64,000 nucleotides of DNA from Rhodobiaceae bacterium. Lineage in GTDB: Bacteria > Pseudomonadota > Alphaproteobacteria > Rhizobiales > Aestuariivirgaceae. Below, piece after piece: positions 30,629 through 40,600 of the stretch. The notes beneath the pieces were generated by a model, which saw only the letters and a list, made by a program, of their open reading frames with translations, searched no databases and was not told the origin of the DNA. The translations under genes were made by a program, and so were the position numbers. The stretch is from positions 62,001-126,000 of the forward strand of contig VFJY01000050.1 of the NCBI GenBank assembly GCA_009885825.1, given 5' to 3'. How positions within the stretch are numbered: the stretch's first letter is position 1; every line of letters starts with the position of its first letter.

Positions 30629-31786
30629 ATGCTGAAGAGCTTCTCCCTCGAACCTTCGCGCATCGCGCTCAACCTCGCTGTGCTGTTCATCATCACCTTG
30701 TGGACATTGCCAACAGCCGGCCTGCTGATCAGCTCGCTCCGCGACAAGAATGACATTGCCGCTTCCGGCTGGTGGACGGCGTTGGCAAGCGCTGATCGCA
30801 ACCAGGTGGGCCGCATGAAAGGCAAGGCGGACCAGGTTGAAAAAGATGGTAAGTTCGTTATTTCGGGCAATCTTTTTGAGGGTCAGGATGCCGTTTCTGG
30901 CAAGGTCTCTGCATTTGGCTCCAAGGTGCAAGCCCCAGAGGCAAATGCCGCCGGCTCCACCGTCGATCTCGAAGGTGGCCAGACGCTCAACGTAAATGTC
31001 GACGGTTCCTATGTTCTCACTTCGCCAACTGCGTTTGACAATGAACGTGGCAGCCGGGTTTTCTTTATTTCATCCCAGCCGCCGCGCTTCACCACCGAGA
31101 ATTACGAGACGGTCCTGTTCTCGGAAGGCATTGGCCGGTCCTTTGTCAATTCACTGACGGTGACCATTCCTGCCACCATCATCCCCATCCTTATCGCGGC
31201 CTTTGCCGCCTATGCGCTGGCCTGGATGAAGCTGCCCTTCCGTGGCCTGATCATCGCAATCATTGTGGGTCTTCTGGTTGTGCCCCTGCAAATGTCGCTC
31301 ATTCCGCTGCTCAAGCTCTATAACGCCGCCGGAACCTTCATGGGTGTTCCATCAAAGACCTATCTTGGCATCTGGCTGGCCCATACGGGCTTCGGCCTGC
31401 CCTTCGCCATCTATTTGCTGCGCAGCTATATCGCGGGCCTGCCGAAAGACCTGATTGAATCGGCGCAAATCGATGGCGCCAATGATTTCAAGATATTCCG
31501 CCGCATCGTGCTGCCGCTGACATTCCCGGCGCTTGCGTCATTCGCCATATTCCAGTTCCTCTGGGTGTGGAACGATCTGCTCGTGGCCATCGTGTTTCTC
31601 GGCAGCGGACCTGACCAGTTGGTGTTGACGGGCAAGCTCAACGCCCTGCTGGGTTCGCGCGGCGGCAATTGGGAAATTCTCACCGCTTCCGCCTTTGTCA
31701 CCATCATCGTTCCACTCACCGTATTCTTCTCACTGCAACGCTACTTCGTGCGCGGCCTGCTCGCCGGCTCGGTCAAGGGAGGCTAA
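30629..31786 (+). CDS. aglG: ABC sugar permease (AglG-like) with ~100-residue insert after TM1
   Basis: LITLWTLPTAGLLISSLR..; ESAQIDGANDFKIFRRIVLPLTFPAL (EAA motif). Confidence 0.88.
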   Translation: MLKSFSLEPSRIALNLAVLFIITLWTLPTAGLLISSLRDKNDIAASGWWTALASADRNQVGRMKGKADQVEKDGKFVISGNLFEGQDAVSGKVSAFGSKVQAPEANAAGSTVDLEGGQTLNVNVDGSYVLTSPTAFDNERGSRVFFISSQPPRFTTENYETVLFSEGIGRSFVNSLTVTIPATIIPILIAAFAAYALAWMKLPFRGLIIAIIVGLLVVPLQMSLIPLLKLYNAAGTFMGVPSKTYLGIWLAHTGFGLPFAIYLLRSYIAGLPKDLIESAQIDGANDFKIFRRIVLPLTFPALASFAIFQFLWVWNDLLVAIVFLGSGPDQLVLTGKLNALLGSRGGNWEILTASAFVTIIVPLTVFFSLQRYFVRGLLAGSVKGG

Positions 31787-31788
31787 TC

Positions 31789-32793
31789 ATGGCTGATATC
31801 AAGCTCACCAATCTCAACAAATCCTATGGCGCCGTTCAAATCCTGAAGGACATCAACCTGGACATCAAGTCCGGCGAGTTCATGGTGTTTGTGGGCCCCT
31901 CGGGCTGCGGCAAGTCAACCTTGCTGCGCTCCATCTCGGGCCTCGACAGCGTCACCTCGGGGACGCTTGAAATTGATCATGCGGTTGTCAATGAGGTGCC
32001 GCCGTCAAAGCGCGGCATCGCCATGGTGTTCCAGTCCTACGCTCTTTACCCGCACATGAGCGTTTTTGAGAACATCGGCTTTGCGCTGGAAAACCAAGGC
32101 CTCAGCCGCGCCGAGATAAAGAAGAAGGTTGAGGCCGTCGGCGAAATGCTGCAGCTCACCTCCTATCTCACGCGGTTGCCGAAGGCCCTGTCTGGTGGCC
32201 AGCGCCAGCGCGTCGCCATCGGGCGCGCCATCGTTCGCGGCGCGAAAGTGTTCCTGTTCGATGAGCCTTTGTCGAACCTGGATGCCGCATTGCGGGTTCA
32301 AATGCGCATGGAGATCGCCAAGCTGAAGCGCGACTTGCCGAATACCACCATGATTTATGTGACGCATGATCAGGTTGAGGCCATGACCATGGCCGACCGC
32401 ATTGTGGTCCTCAAGGCCGGCGTGGTGCAGCAGGTGGGTACACCCATGGAACTCTATGAGAGGCCCAACAGTGTCTTCGTGGCGGGCTTTATTGGCTCGC
32501 CAAAAATGAACTTCATAGCGGGCACGCCGGCAAAGGGCCTCAAGGCCAAAACCATTGGTGTGCGGCCCGAACACTTTGAGTTTTCGACCGCCAAAACCGA
32601 CATCGCGGGCACGGTAGACTATACGGAAATTCTCGGCAGTGACAGCTTCCTCTATGTCACAACACCCTCTGGCATGTTGACCGTGCGCCAGCCCGGACGC
32701 ACTGAAATCAAAACCGGCCAGAAACTGAACTTGAAACCAATAGCCCAGCATGTGCACCGCTTTGGTGACGACGACATGCGCCTCGCAAACTGA
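31789..32793 (+). CDS. aglK: ABC transporter ATP-binding protein (AglK/UgpC/MsmK-like)
   Basis: VGPSGCGKSTLLRSI Walker A; LSGGQRQRVAIGRAIVR; KVFLFDEPLSNLDAALR. Confidence 0.92.
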   Translation: MADIKLTNLNKSYGAVQILKDINLDIKSGEFMVFVGPSGCGKSTLLRSISGLDSVTSGTLEIDHAVVNEVPPSKRGIAMVFQSYALYPHMSVFENIGFALENQGLSRAEIKKKVEAVGEMLQLTSYLTRLPKALSGGQRQRVAIGRAIVRGAKVFLFDEPLSNLDAALRVQMRMEIAKLKRDLPNTTMIYVTHDQVEAMTMADRIVVLKAGVVQQVGTPMELYERPNSVFVAGFIGSPKMNFIAGTPAKGLKAKTIGVRPEHFEFSTAKTDIAGTVDYTEILGSDSFLYVTTPSGMLTVRQPGRTEIKTGQKLNLKPIAQHVHRFGDDDMRLAN

Positions 32794-32808
32794 CCAGGAC
32801 ACAAGACC

Positions 32809-33597
32809 ATGACGATCCGCACTTTGATATGGCATGAACATCGCCACGAAAAATCCAATAAACTGGTCGCCTCACTCTATCCGCAAGGCATGCACGGCGC
32901 CTTGAAGAAGGCCTATGACGGCGACCGGGAATTTGTTGTCGACACGGCATTGCTGGATGACGATGCCGAACATGGCCTCAGCGTCAAACGCCTGGCCGAG
33001 ACCGACGTATTATTGTGGTGGGGTCATGTGGCCCACGGCGAAGTGAAGGACGAGATCGTCGAGCGCGTCGCCAAACGGGTCTGGGAAGGCATGGGGCTCA
33101 TCGTCCTGCACTCCGGCCATTTCTCCAAAATCTTCAAGCGGCTCATGGGAACGCCCTGCGCCTTGAAGTGGCGCGAGGCGGGCGAGAATGAACGCGTTTG
33201 GATCACCAACCGAAACCACCCCATCGCCGCTGGCCTCCCTGAATGCATCGAGATTGAGCACGAGGAAATGTATGGCGAGCCCTTCTCAATTCCGGAGCCG
33301 ATGGAAACCTTGATGATTTCATGGTTCGAAGGCGGCGAAGTGTTCCGCTCCGGTGTCACCTACCAGCGCGGGGCTGGAAAGATTTTTTATTTCCGCCCCG
33401 GCCATGAAGCCTATCCCACCTTCCACAACACGCAAGTGCTGCAAGTGATCAGGAACGCCACCCGCTGGGCCTTTAATCCGGCTGCGGCGTGGACAGGCGT
33501 TCACGATGCCCCCAACGTGCCCCACGACAAGGCGCCCGTGCCGCTTGAAGTGAAGGGGCCGCGCCTGCACCAAGATGGCGAGGCGGGATACAGATAA
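32809..33597 (+). CDS. thuA: ThuA-domain trehalose-utilization family protein
   Basis: [70 protein letters not shown]. Confidence 0.88.
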   Translation: MTIRTLIWHEHRHEKSNKLVASLYPQGMHGALKKAYDGDREFVVDTALLDDDAEHGLSVKRLAETDVLLWWGHVAHGEVKDEIVERVAKRVWEGMGLIVLHSGHFSKIFKRLMGTPCALKWREAGENERVWITNRNHPIAAGLPECIEIEHEEMYGEPFSIPEPMETLMISWFEGGEVFRSGVTYQRGAGKIFYFRPGHEAYPTFHNTQVLQVIRNATRWAFNPAAAWTGVHDAPNVPHDKAPVPLEVKGPRLHQDGEAGYR

Positions 33598-34649
33598 TGG
33601 GCAAGCCCCGCATTCTCATCCTCGGCACCGGCGGCATGGCGAACCAGCATGTCAATTTGCTGCGCGATGACAGCCGCGTTGAAATCGCCGCCGCCGCCGA
33701 TGTTGACTTGGGCCGCGCCAAGGATTTCGCCGCCAGGCACACTATCGCCAATGCCTTCGGCTCCCTTGATGATGCCATCACGTGGGGCGAATTCGACGCA
33801 GTGATGAATGTGACCCCCGACAGCATTCATTATCCAACCACGATGAAACTCCTGGCGGCGGGCAGGCATGTCTTGTGTGAGAAGCCGTTGGCCGAAAACT
33901 TCGCGCTGGCCGATGAAATGGCAGCGGTCGCGGACAAGGCAGGCCTCGTCAACATGGTGAACCTGAGCTACCGCAATGTGGCCGCCGTTTCCACCGCCCG
34001 TGACCTGATAGCTGCCGGCGAGATCGGCGAGGTGCGCCATGTCGAAGCGAGCTATCGGCAGAGCTGGCTGGTGGCCAACAACTGGGGCGATTGGAAAACC
34101 GATCCCAAATGGCTGTGGCGCCTCTCGGAAAAACATGGCTCCAAGGGCGTCCTGGGTGACGTTGGCATTCACATTCTGGATTTCACCACGCTGGCCATCG
34201 GCATGATGCCTGTTTCCGTGCAGGCCCGCCTCAAAACCTTTCACAAGGCGGAGGGCGACAGGATTGGCGAATATTCCCTCGATGCCAATGACAGCGCCAC
34301 CATGAACGTGGAGTTTTCCAATGGGGCCCTGGGTGTCATTCACGCCAGCCGCTTCATGACGGGCTATGCCAATGATCTGAAGCTCGCCGTGTTTGGCACC
34401 AAGGGTGGACTGGAGCTTCATCACGCCATGGATTCAACCCAGCTCAGTGTTTGCTCAGGTGCTGATGTTCACAACCAGGCGTGGCGGAAGATCGCTGCAG
34501 CGCCGGTTGAAACCAATCACCGCAGGTTCGTGACGGCGCTCATCGACGGAAAGCCCGGCGAGCCATCCTTCCGGCGCGGGGCTGATCTGCAAAAGGTTCT
34601 CGATCTCTGTCAAACCCCAGAAGCAGGTGGCGCAACCCGCGTGCGTTAG
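33597..34649 (+). CDS. Gfo/Idh/MocA family oxidoreductase (ThuB-like)
   Basis: RILILGTGGMANQHVNLL; VLCEKPLAENFALADEM; VLGDVGIHILDF. Confidence 0.9.
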   Translation: MGKPRILILGTGGMANQHVNLLRDDSRVEIAAAADVDLGRAKDFAARHTIANAFGSLDDAITWGEFDAVMNVTPDSIHYPTTMKLLAAGRHVLCEKPLAENFALADEMAAVADKAGLVNMVNLSYRNVAAVSTARDLIAAGEIGEVRHVEASYRQSWLVANNWGDWKTDPKWLWRLSEKHGSKGVLGDVGIHILDFTTLAIGMMPVSVQARLKTFHKAEGDRIGEYSLDANDSATMNVEFSNGALGVIHASRFMTGYANDLKLAVFGTKGGLELHHAMDSTQLSVCSGADVHNQAWRKIAAAPVETNHRRFVTALIDGKPGEPSFRRGADLQKVLDLCQTPEAGGATRVR

Positions 34650-34667
34650 TCTATAGGACGCGCGCAC

Positions 34668-35828
34668 ATGATAAATCTCCGGACACCGCGCGCCGCGCTC
34701 ATGATGGTCTTCTCAGCCTTTGGCGCAACCGTTGGCTGTTGGGCGGGATCTATTCCACAGGTGATGACTGCCGCCAGCATTGACAGCTTCAATCTCGGCA
34801 TAGCCCTCACGCTGTCCAGTCTGGCAGGTGTGATCGCCATGGCGTTGGGCGGAATTATCGGTCGCAGGTTCTCAAATCGGGCTGTCATGCTGGCCATCAT
34901 TCCCGTTCTGGCCCTCAATATTGTGCTGCTGCTTGTTGCCGCCTCCCCCTGGGTATTCTTTGCCAGCCTCACCGCTTTTGGCGCAACTCTCGGTTTCCTT
35001 GACATGGCCATGAACGCCGAAGCCAGCGCCATAGAGCATGATTTGGGCAGGCCCATATTCACCACCTTCCATGCTTTCGTTTCAATTGCCATTGCGTTGC
35101 TTGCGATAGCTTCGAGTTTTATTTCCACAATGGTGGCCCCCTTTGCCGCCAGCTGCCTGGGCGTTGTGATACTGGCGATTGCGTGGGTTATGGTCCACGA
35201 CCTTGTGCCGCACCGCCTGATTACCGCGGGCAAGGCTGGCGGACTTTCCAATTTGCCGTCAAAACTTCCCCTTGTCCTCATCGGCATGGCCGTGGGGTTG
35301 GTCGTGACGGCTGAAACGTCAACCCTGTTTTGGTCGGCGAAATTGCTGAATGAGCAAGCCCCGGCTTTGGCTTCGATCGCGGGCCTCGGCATTGCGTTCT
35401 ATGGAAGCTGCAACGCCCTCGTCCGGTTCATGGGCGACAGCCTCCGGGCCAAATTCAATGATATGCCGCTCATGCTGGCCTCGCTTGCCGTGGCGACGGT
35501 TGGTTTCGCGACGCTCGGGCTTTCGGGTTCCTTCGCCGTGAACGTGATCGCCTTCGCCCTGGTTGGCTTTGGCCTGGCCATCCTCTTTCCCAGCCTGTTC
35601 AACATGGCGGCGGCCCAGGTGCCGGCCAACCGTGGCGCAAGCCTGGGCTTTGTGTCCCTCATCGCAGGCCCGCCCCGCGTGCTCGCCCCCTGGGCCTTCG
35701 GCTGGATCGCCACCGGTCACTCAATGAGCTTCGCCTTCGGCCTCTGCGCCCTGCTGCTCGCCGTAGCCTTCGCGCTGGTGGTAGGCCTGCGCAGCCTCAC
35801 GCACGTTGCCCGCGCAAAAACCGCTTGA
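34668..35828 (+). CDS. MFS transporter
   Basis: Multiple hydrophobic helices, FucP/YbjJ-like MFS organisation. Confidence 0.82.
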   Translation: MINLRTPRAALMMVFSAFGATVGCWAGSIPQVMTAASIDSFNLGIALTLSSLAGVIAMALGGIIGRRFSNRAVMLAIIPVLALNIVLLLVAASPWVFFASLTAFGATLGFLDMAMNAEASAIEHDLGRPIFTTFHAFVSIAIALLAIASSFISTMVAPFAASCLGVVILAIAWVMVHDLVPHRLITAGKAGGLSNLPSKLPLVLIGMAVGLVVTAETSTLFWSAKLLNEQAPALASIAGLGIAFYGSCNALVRFMGDSLRAKFNDMPLMLASLAVATVGFATLGLSGSFAVNVIAFALVGFGLAILFPSLFNMAAAQVPANRGASLGFVSLIAGPPRVLAPWAFGWIATGHSMSFAFGLCALLLAVAFALVVGLRSLTHVARAKTA

Positions 35829-35882
35829 CATTTAACCATATGGATAAATAATATCCCCCAGGCAAAACCTGGGAGAATGATC

Positions 35883-36572
35883 ATGCTGGAACCTCGCATT
35901 GTGTCACATGCCGAATGGCTCGCCTCGCGCAAGACCCTGCTCGCCGAAGAAAAGGCCTTCACCAAAGCCCGTGACGAGCTCTCCGCCAAGCGCCGCGAAA
36001 TGCCCTGGGTGAAGGTTGAAACGGACTACGCTTTCACTGGTCCCAAGGGCAAGGAAACGCTTGCCGATCTATTCGAAGGCCGCAGCCAGCTCATCATCTA
36101 TCATTTCATGTATGGTTCCGATTGGGAGCAGGGCTGCAAGAGCTGTTCCTTCTGGGCTGACAATTTCAACGACATCATTGTGCATCTCAACCAGCGCGAC
36201 GTCAGCATGGTTGCCATCTCAACAGCGCCTCTCGCCACACTCCAGGCCTTCGCCAAGCGCATGGGATGGAATTTCAAATGGCTGTCATCCGGCGGCTCAA
36301 CTTTTAACCAGGACTTCGGCGTATCCCCGGCGCCAGGCAAAACGCTGGACTACAACTACGGCACAGCCATCAGGGAAATGACAGAAATGCCGGGCATCAG
36401 CGTATTCGCCAGGGACACGGCGGGAGCCATCCACCACACCTATTCCACCTATGGCCGTGGTCTCGATATGCTAAACGGCGCCTATCACCTGCTCGACCTC
36501 GTGCCCAAGGGCCGCGATGAAGCGGGATTGCCCTTCACCATGAGCTGGCTGAAGCACCGCGACAGCTATTGA
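35883..36572 (+). CDS. DUF899 family thioredoxin-like protein
   Basis: MLEPRIVSHAEWLASRKTLLAEEKAFTKARDELSAKRREMPWVKVE; FMYGSDWEQGCKSCSFWADNF. Confidence 0.85.
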   Translation: MLEPRIVSHAEWLASRKTLLAEEKAFTKARDELSAKRREMPWVKVETDYAFTGPKGKETLADLFEGRSQLIIYHFMYGSDWEQGCKSCSFWADNFNDIIVHLNQRDVSMVAISTAPLATLQAFAKRMGWNFKWLSSGGSTFNQDFGVSPAPGKTLDYNYGTAIREMTEMPGISVFARDTAGAIHHTYSTYGRGLDMLNGAYHLLDLVPKGRDEAGLPFTMSWLKHRDSY

Positions 36573-36622
36573 AGCACCGGGGATAGCCTTGTAAACGCTG
36601 CCTGAGGCAGGGAGCGTGGAGC

Positions 36623-37039
36623 ATGAAAGCAAAAATAAAATGGCTGGACGGCAGGGCCTTTGTGGGCGAGTCGGGCTCCGGCCACGCGGTGGTGATGGAT
36701 GGCGCGCCTGAATCCGGCGGCCGCAACATCGGCGTTCGCCCCATGGAAATGCTGCTGCTGGGATTGGGCGGTTGCACGGCTTTTGATGTGGTGATGATCT
36801 TGGAAAAGGGCCGCGAAAAAATCACGTCTTGCGAGGTGGAACTCGAGGCCGGGCGGGCGGATACGGAACCCAAGGTCTTCACCCACGTCAAACTCATCTA
36901 CAAGCTGAAGGGCAAGAACCTGAAGCCTGCAAGCGTCGAGCGCGCCATCAAGCTCTCCGAAGAAAAATACTGCTCCGCCACCGCCATGTTCGCCAAGACA
37001 GCGAGGATTGAACATGAGTGGAGCGTGGAGGAAGCGTAA
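36623..37039 (+). CDS. OsmC family peroxiredoxin-like protein
   Basis: RPMEMLLLGLGGCTAFDVVMIL and LSEEKYCSATAMF (paired Cys). Confidence 0.88.
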   Translation: MKAKIKWLDGRAFVGESGSGHAVVMDGAPESGGRNIGVRPMEMLLLGLGGCTAFDVVMILEKGREKITSCEVELEAGRADTEPKVFTHVKLIYKLKGKNLKPASVERAIKLSEEKYCSATAMFAKTARIEHEWSVEEA

Positions 37040-37079
37040 AAATCAGATTCCCGCTGTCAATGGGCATTGAGTCTGATAA

Positions 37080-37670
37080 TCACAACAAGCCCGCCAATGC
37101 CTCCCGCAAACCCTCCGGCGAGGTGAAGTGGTGGGCCATCATGCCGACCGCCTCGGCGCCTTTCACATTGGCCGCGCTGTCGTCAATGAACAGGCAATCC
37201 TTCGCAGTCAATCCATTGCGCTCCAGCAGCAACCGGTAAATCACCGGGTCGGGCTTGATCAGCTTCTCATCGCCTGAAACGACGATATCGCGAAAACTGT
37301 TCAAAAACGCAAACCGGTCCTTCGTCTCGCGGAACTTGTCGCCGTTCCAGTTGGTGATGGCGTAGACGGGAACTTCCCGCGCCACCAATTCTTCCAGTAT
37401 TGCGACCGTCCCGTCGATAGCGTGGGGCAGTGTCTCGTGCCAGCGCGTGTCATAAGCCGCGATCGCTTCGGCGTGACCCGGGAACTTTGCCGCCCGCTCG
37501 ACAACCGCATCAGAAAACTTTCGGCCACGGTCCTGTTCAAGATTCCACTCGTGATTGCAGACATGGGCTAGGAACCACTCCATCTCCGCTTCGTCGTCAA
37601 AATACTGCGTGAACAGAAAGCGCGGATCCCAGCGCAAGAGGACATTGCCGATGTCGAAAACGATGTTCAT
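37080..37670 (-). CDS. HAD-superfamily hydrolase (2-haloacid dehalogenase/YihX-like)
   Basis: MNIVFDIGNVLLRWDP; AITNWNGDKF; KPDPVIYRLLLERNGL; FIDDSAANV. Confidence 0.88.
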   Translation of the reverse strand: MNIVFDIGNVLLRWDPRFLFTQYFDDEAEMEWFLAHVCNHEWNLEQDRGRKFSDAVVERAAKFPGHAEAIAAYDTRWHETLPHAIDGTVAILEELVAREVPVYAITNWNGDKFRETKDRFAFLNSFRDIVVSGDEKLIKPDPVIYRLLLERNGLTAKDCLFIDDSAANVKGAEAVGMMAHHFTSPEGLREALAGLL

Positions 37671-40600
37671 CAGCTGGCTTCAGCCATGGCTCCGGCTTCC
37701 GCCAAATTCACCGACACCAGTTGTGATACGCCGCGTTCCATCATGGTGACGCCGAAAAGCCGGTGCATGCGCGACATGGTGAGCTCGTGGTGGGTGATGA
37801 TGAGAAAGCGGGTTTCCGTGCGTTCCAGCATGGCGTCGAGCAGGTTGCAGAAGCGCTCCACATTGTGGTCATCGAGCGGCGCGTCAACTTCGTCGAGCAC
37901 GCAGATGGGCGAGGGATTGGTGAGGAACACAGCGAATATCAGTGCGAGCGCCGTGAGCGTCTGCTCGCCGCCGGACAGCAGCGACAGCACCGTGGGCTTC
38001 TTCCCCGGCGGATGGGCCAGGATCTCAAGGCCAGCCTCCAGCGGATCATCGGACTCAATCAATTGCAATTCCGCCTTGCCGCCGCCAAACAATGTAGTGA
38101 ACAACTCGCCGAATTTCTCATTCACCGTGGTGAAAGCATCAAGCAAACGCTGGCGGCCCTCGCGGTTCAGGCTGGAAATGCCGCCGCGCAGCTTGTTGAT
38201 GGCCTGCACCAGGTCATCGCGTTCCTTGATCAGGGTGCCGAGCTGCGCGGCCACGGCTTCCGCCTCTTCATCGGCGCGAAGATTGACGGCGCCGAGCCGC
38301 TCGCGGTCCTCGCGCAAATCCTGCAGCTTGCGTTCAATCACGTCGCTGGCTTCGATTTTTCCGGGATCAATCCCCGCTTGCGCGATGATTTCTGCGGGCG
38401 CGCATTGCAGGGATTCGGAAATGCGCTGTTCGCAGCGCTCAAGGCGCTGCTGCGACGCATCAAGCCTAGCGCCGAGGCGCGCATGGTCCTCGCGCCAAGT
38501 GGTGGCCAATTCCTGGGCTTCCCGCAAGACCTGGTCGGCGGCGCGAACTTCATTCTCGCCAACCGCCAAGGCATCGGCGGCCTGCTTGCGCTCGATTTCA
38601 GCCTGCTGCAGCGTGTTCATCAGCCGGTGGCGCTTGTCCGCCAGGATTTGCGGCATGCCGGCAAGTTCCGTGATGCCGGCGCGGGTTTCTTCAGCCCGGC
38701 TGGTCAAATGCTCAATCTGGGCGGCGGCGCGCTTGGCCCGCTCGCCCCATTGGGTGCTTTCAGCCTCAATGAATTGAATGCGATCAGCCCGCGCCTTGGC
38801 TTCCCGCTCCAGCCCGTCATGCTTGGCGCGGGCTTCCGCGTAGGCCGCCCGTTCGCGGTTTACGCTGTCGCGCAAAGCGGCAACCGCTTGCGTCAACCCG
38901 TCAACGGCGGGCATCGCCTGAATCTCGGCCTGCGCCGCGGCAAACGCGCCGCGCATTTCGTCCAGCGACTGGCCGACGCGCCGCAGCGCTTCATCAAGAG
39001 CACTTGTCTGCGCCAGCCGCTCGGCCGCCTGCCGCTCATGCCTGGCCAGGGACTGTCTTGCGACTTCCACGGCGGCGGTTGCGGCGCGCCAGGATTCGCG
39101 CTTCTCCCGTTCGCCGCGCGCACCGGTTTCAACAGCGCTCTTGGCGGCCTCGAATGTCGCGCGCGCCTGATCCGAAAGCCGCGCCGCGTCCTGCATTTCA
39201 ACTTCAAGCAGCGTCAGCCGGTTGCGTTCAGCGAGCCGCTTGGCTGCGGCACTTGGCGCATCAGCCGCCGACGTATAGCCATCCCAGCGCCACACATCGC
39301 CCTCGCGCGAAACCAGCCGCTGCCCCGGCCTGAGTTGCGCCTGCAGGACTGGGCCCAATGATTTTGAAATGACGCCAATATGCGAAAGCCTGCGCGTCAA
39401 GGCCTGCGGAGCCTGCACAAAATTGGCCAGCGGCTGGGCGTCTCTCGGTAGCGTCAAGGGGCTGTCCAGGGGGGGAAGCCCGCGCCAGTGGGTGGGCGCT
39501 CCCTCGTCCGATGACGCGTCCATGTCATCGCCCAGGGCCGCGCCGAGCGCTGCTTCGAAGCCGCGCTCGACCCTGATCTGGTCAACCAGCGATGGCCACA
39601 GCGCATCGCTGCTGGCCTTCAGAAAATTCGTCAGTGTGCGGACTTCCGTCTGCAGGCGGTCGGCCTTGCGCCGCGCCTCGTCATGGGCTTGCCGCGTTTC
39701 GGTTTCCACCATGCGCGCGAAGCGCAGCGAAACCTCCGCCTCATTGGCGGCAGTTTCGTTGGTGGCGACAACGCCGACCGCTGTTTCAACAGCGGCGGCA
39801 AGGGTGGGGCCGTCGCCGGCGTTGCCCATTTGCGCCAAAAGCTGCTGGCGCTTGCTATTTGTTTCAGCCTCGTCCCGCTCAAGCCTTGCGATACGCTGCT
39901 TCTGGTCTTCGATGCTGCGCGACAGGGCGCCGCGCCGCGCGTTGAGCTCCGACAATCTGGCGCCCGCCTGGTCGGCGGCTTCCTGGGCCTCGGCCAGGGC
40001 GCTCGCCGCGCTCTGCAGGGCAAGGGCGGCGGCGGCGCGAAGCTCGCCGTCATTACCGAGGGCGGCTTTAAGCGCCGTGTCTTCCTCAACCAGCCGCGCA
40101 ATCACGCCATCCGTATCGCCCAGCGTGTCCCGCTCGCGGGTCAAGTCCGCTGAAGCCTGGGCCAGGAGCTGGTCCAGCTCCTTGCGCCGCGCCTCAACCC
40201 GGCGCTCTTCTTCATCCAGATTATTGCGTTCAAGGCCAACCCGCTGCAAAACCGCCGCGCGAATAGTTTCCTGTTCGCGCAGCGCCGGCAGTTTTTCGCC
40301 GAGTTCATCGCGCGCCCTGAGCTTTTCCGAGGCGGCCCGGATATGCTCCGCCAGAACCCGTGTGGCATCATCGAGGGCAGCCCGGTCCTTTTCAGCAGCT
40401 TCCGCCGCATCCCTCCACGCCACATAAAGGCCAGCCGCTTCCAACCTTCTGATTTCCGCCGACACCAGCTTGTATTTCTGCGCCTGCCTGGCCTGCCGCT
40501 TCAGGCTGTTCAGCTGACTCTCCAGCTGGGAAGTCACGTCCTCAAGCCGGACCAGATTGGCCTCGGCCCCCTTGAGCTTGAGCTCAGCCTCATGGCGGCG

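Noticed and set aside
29938-30870. 310-aa minus-strand ORF across aglF/aglG
   Set aside because: Shadow of two ABC permease genes; His/Glu-rich nonsense composition typical of antisense frames.
32005-32847. 280-aa minus-strand ORF within aglK
   Set aside because: Antisense to a textbook ABC ATPase.
33501-34424. 307-aa minus-strand ORF over the Gfo/Idh/MocA gene
   Set aside because: Antisense shadow ORF, no domain.
37040-37079. ATCAGA..TCTGAT / TCAATG-GG-CATTGA nested repeat between convergent OsmC and HAD genes
   Set aside because: Loop geometry poor and no T-run; not convincing as a terminator.
37763-39361. 532-aa plus-strand ORF (and ORFs 39369..40427, 40343..41104) opposite smc
   Set aside because: Shadow ORFs antisense to a complete, clearly recognisable SMC coding region; compositionally biased, no domain signature.
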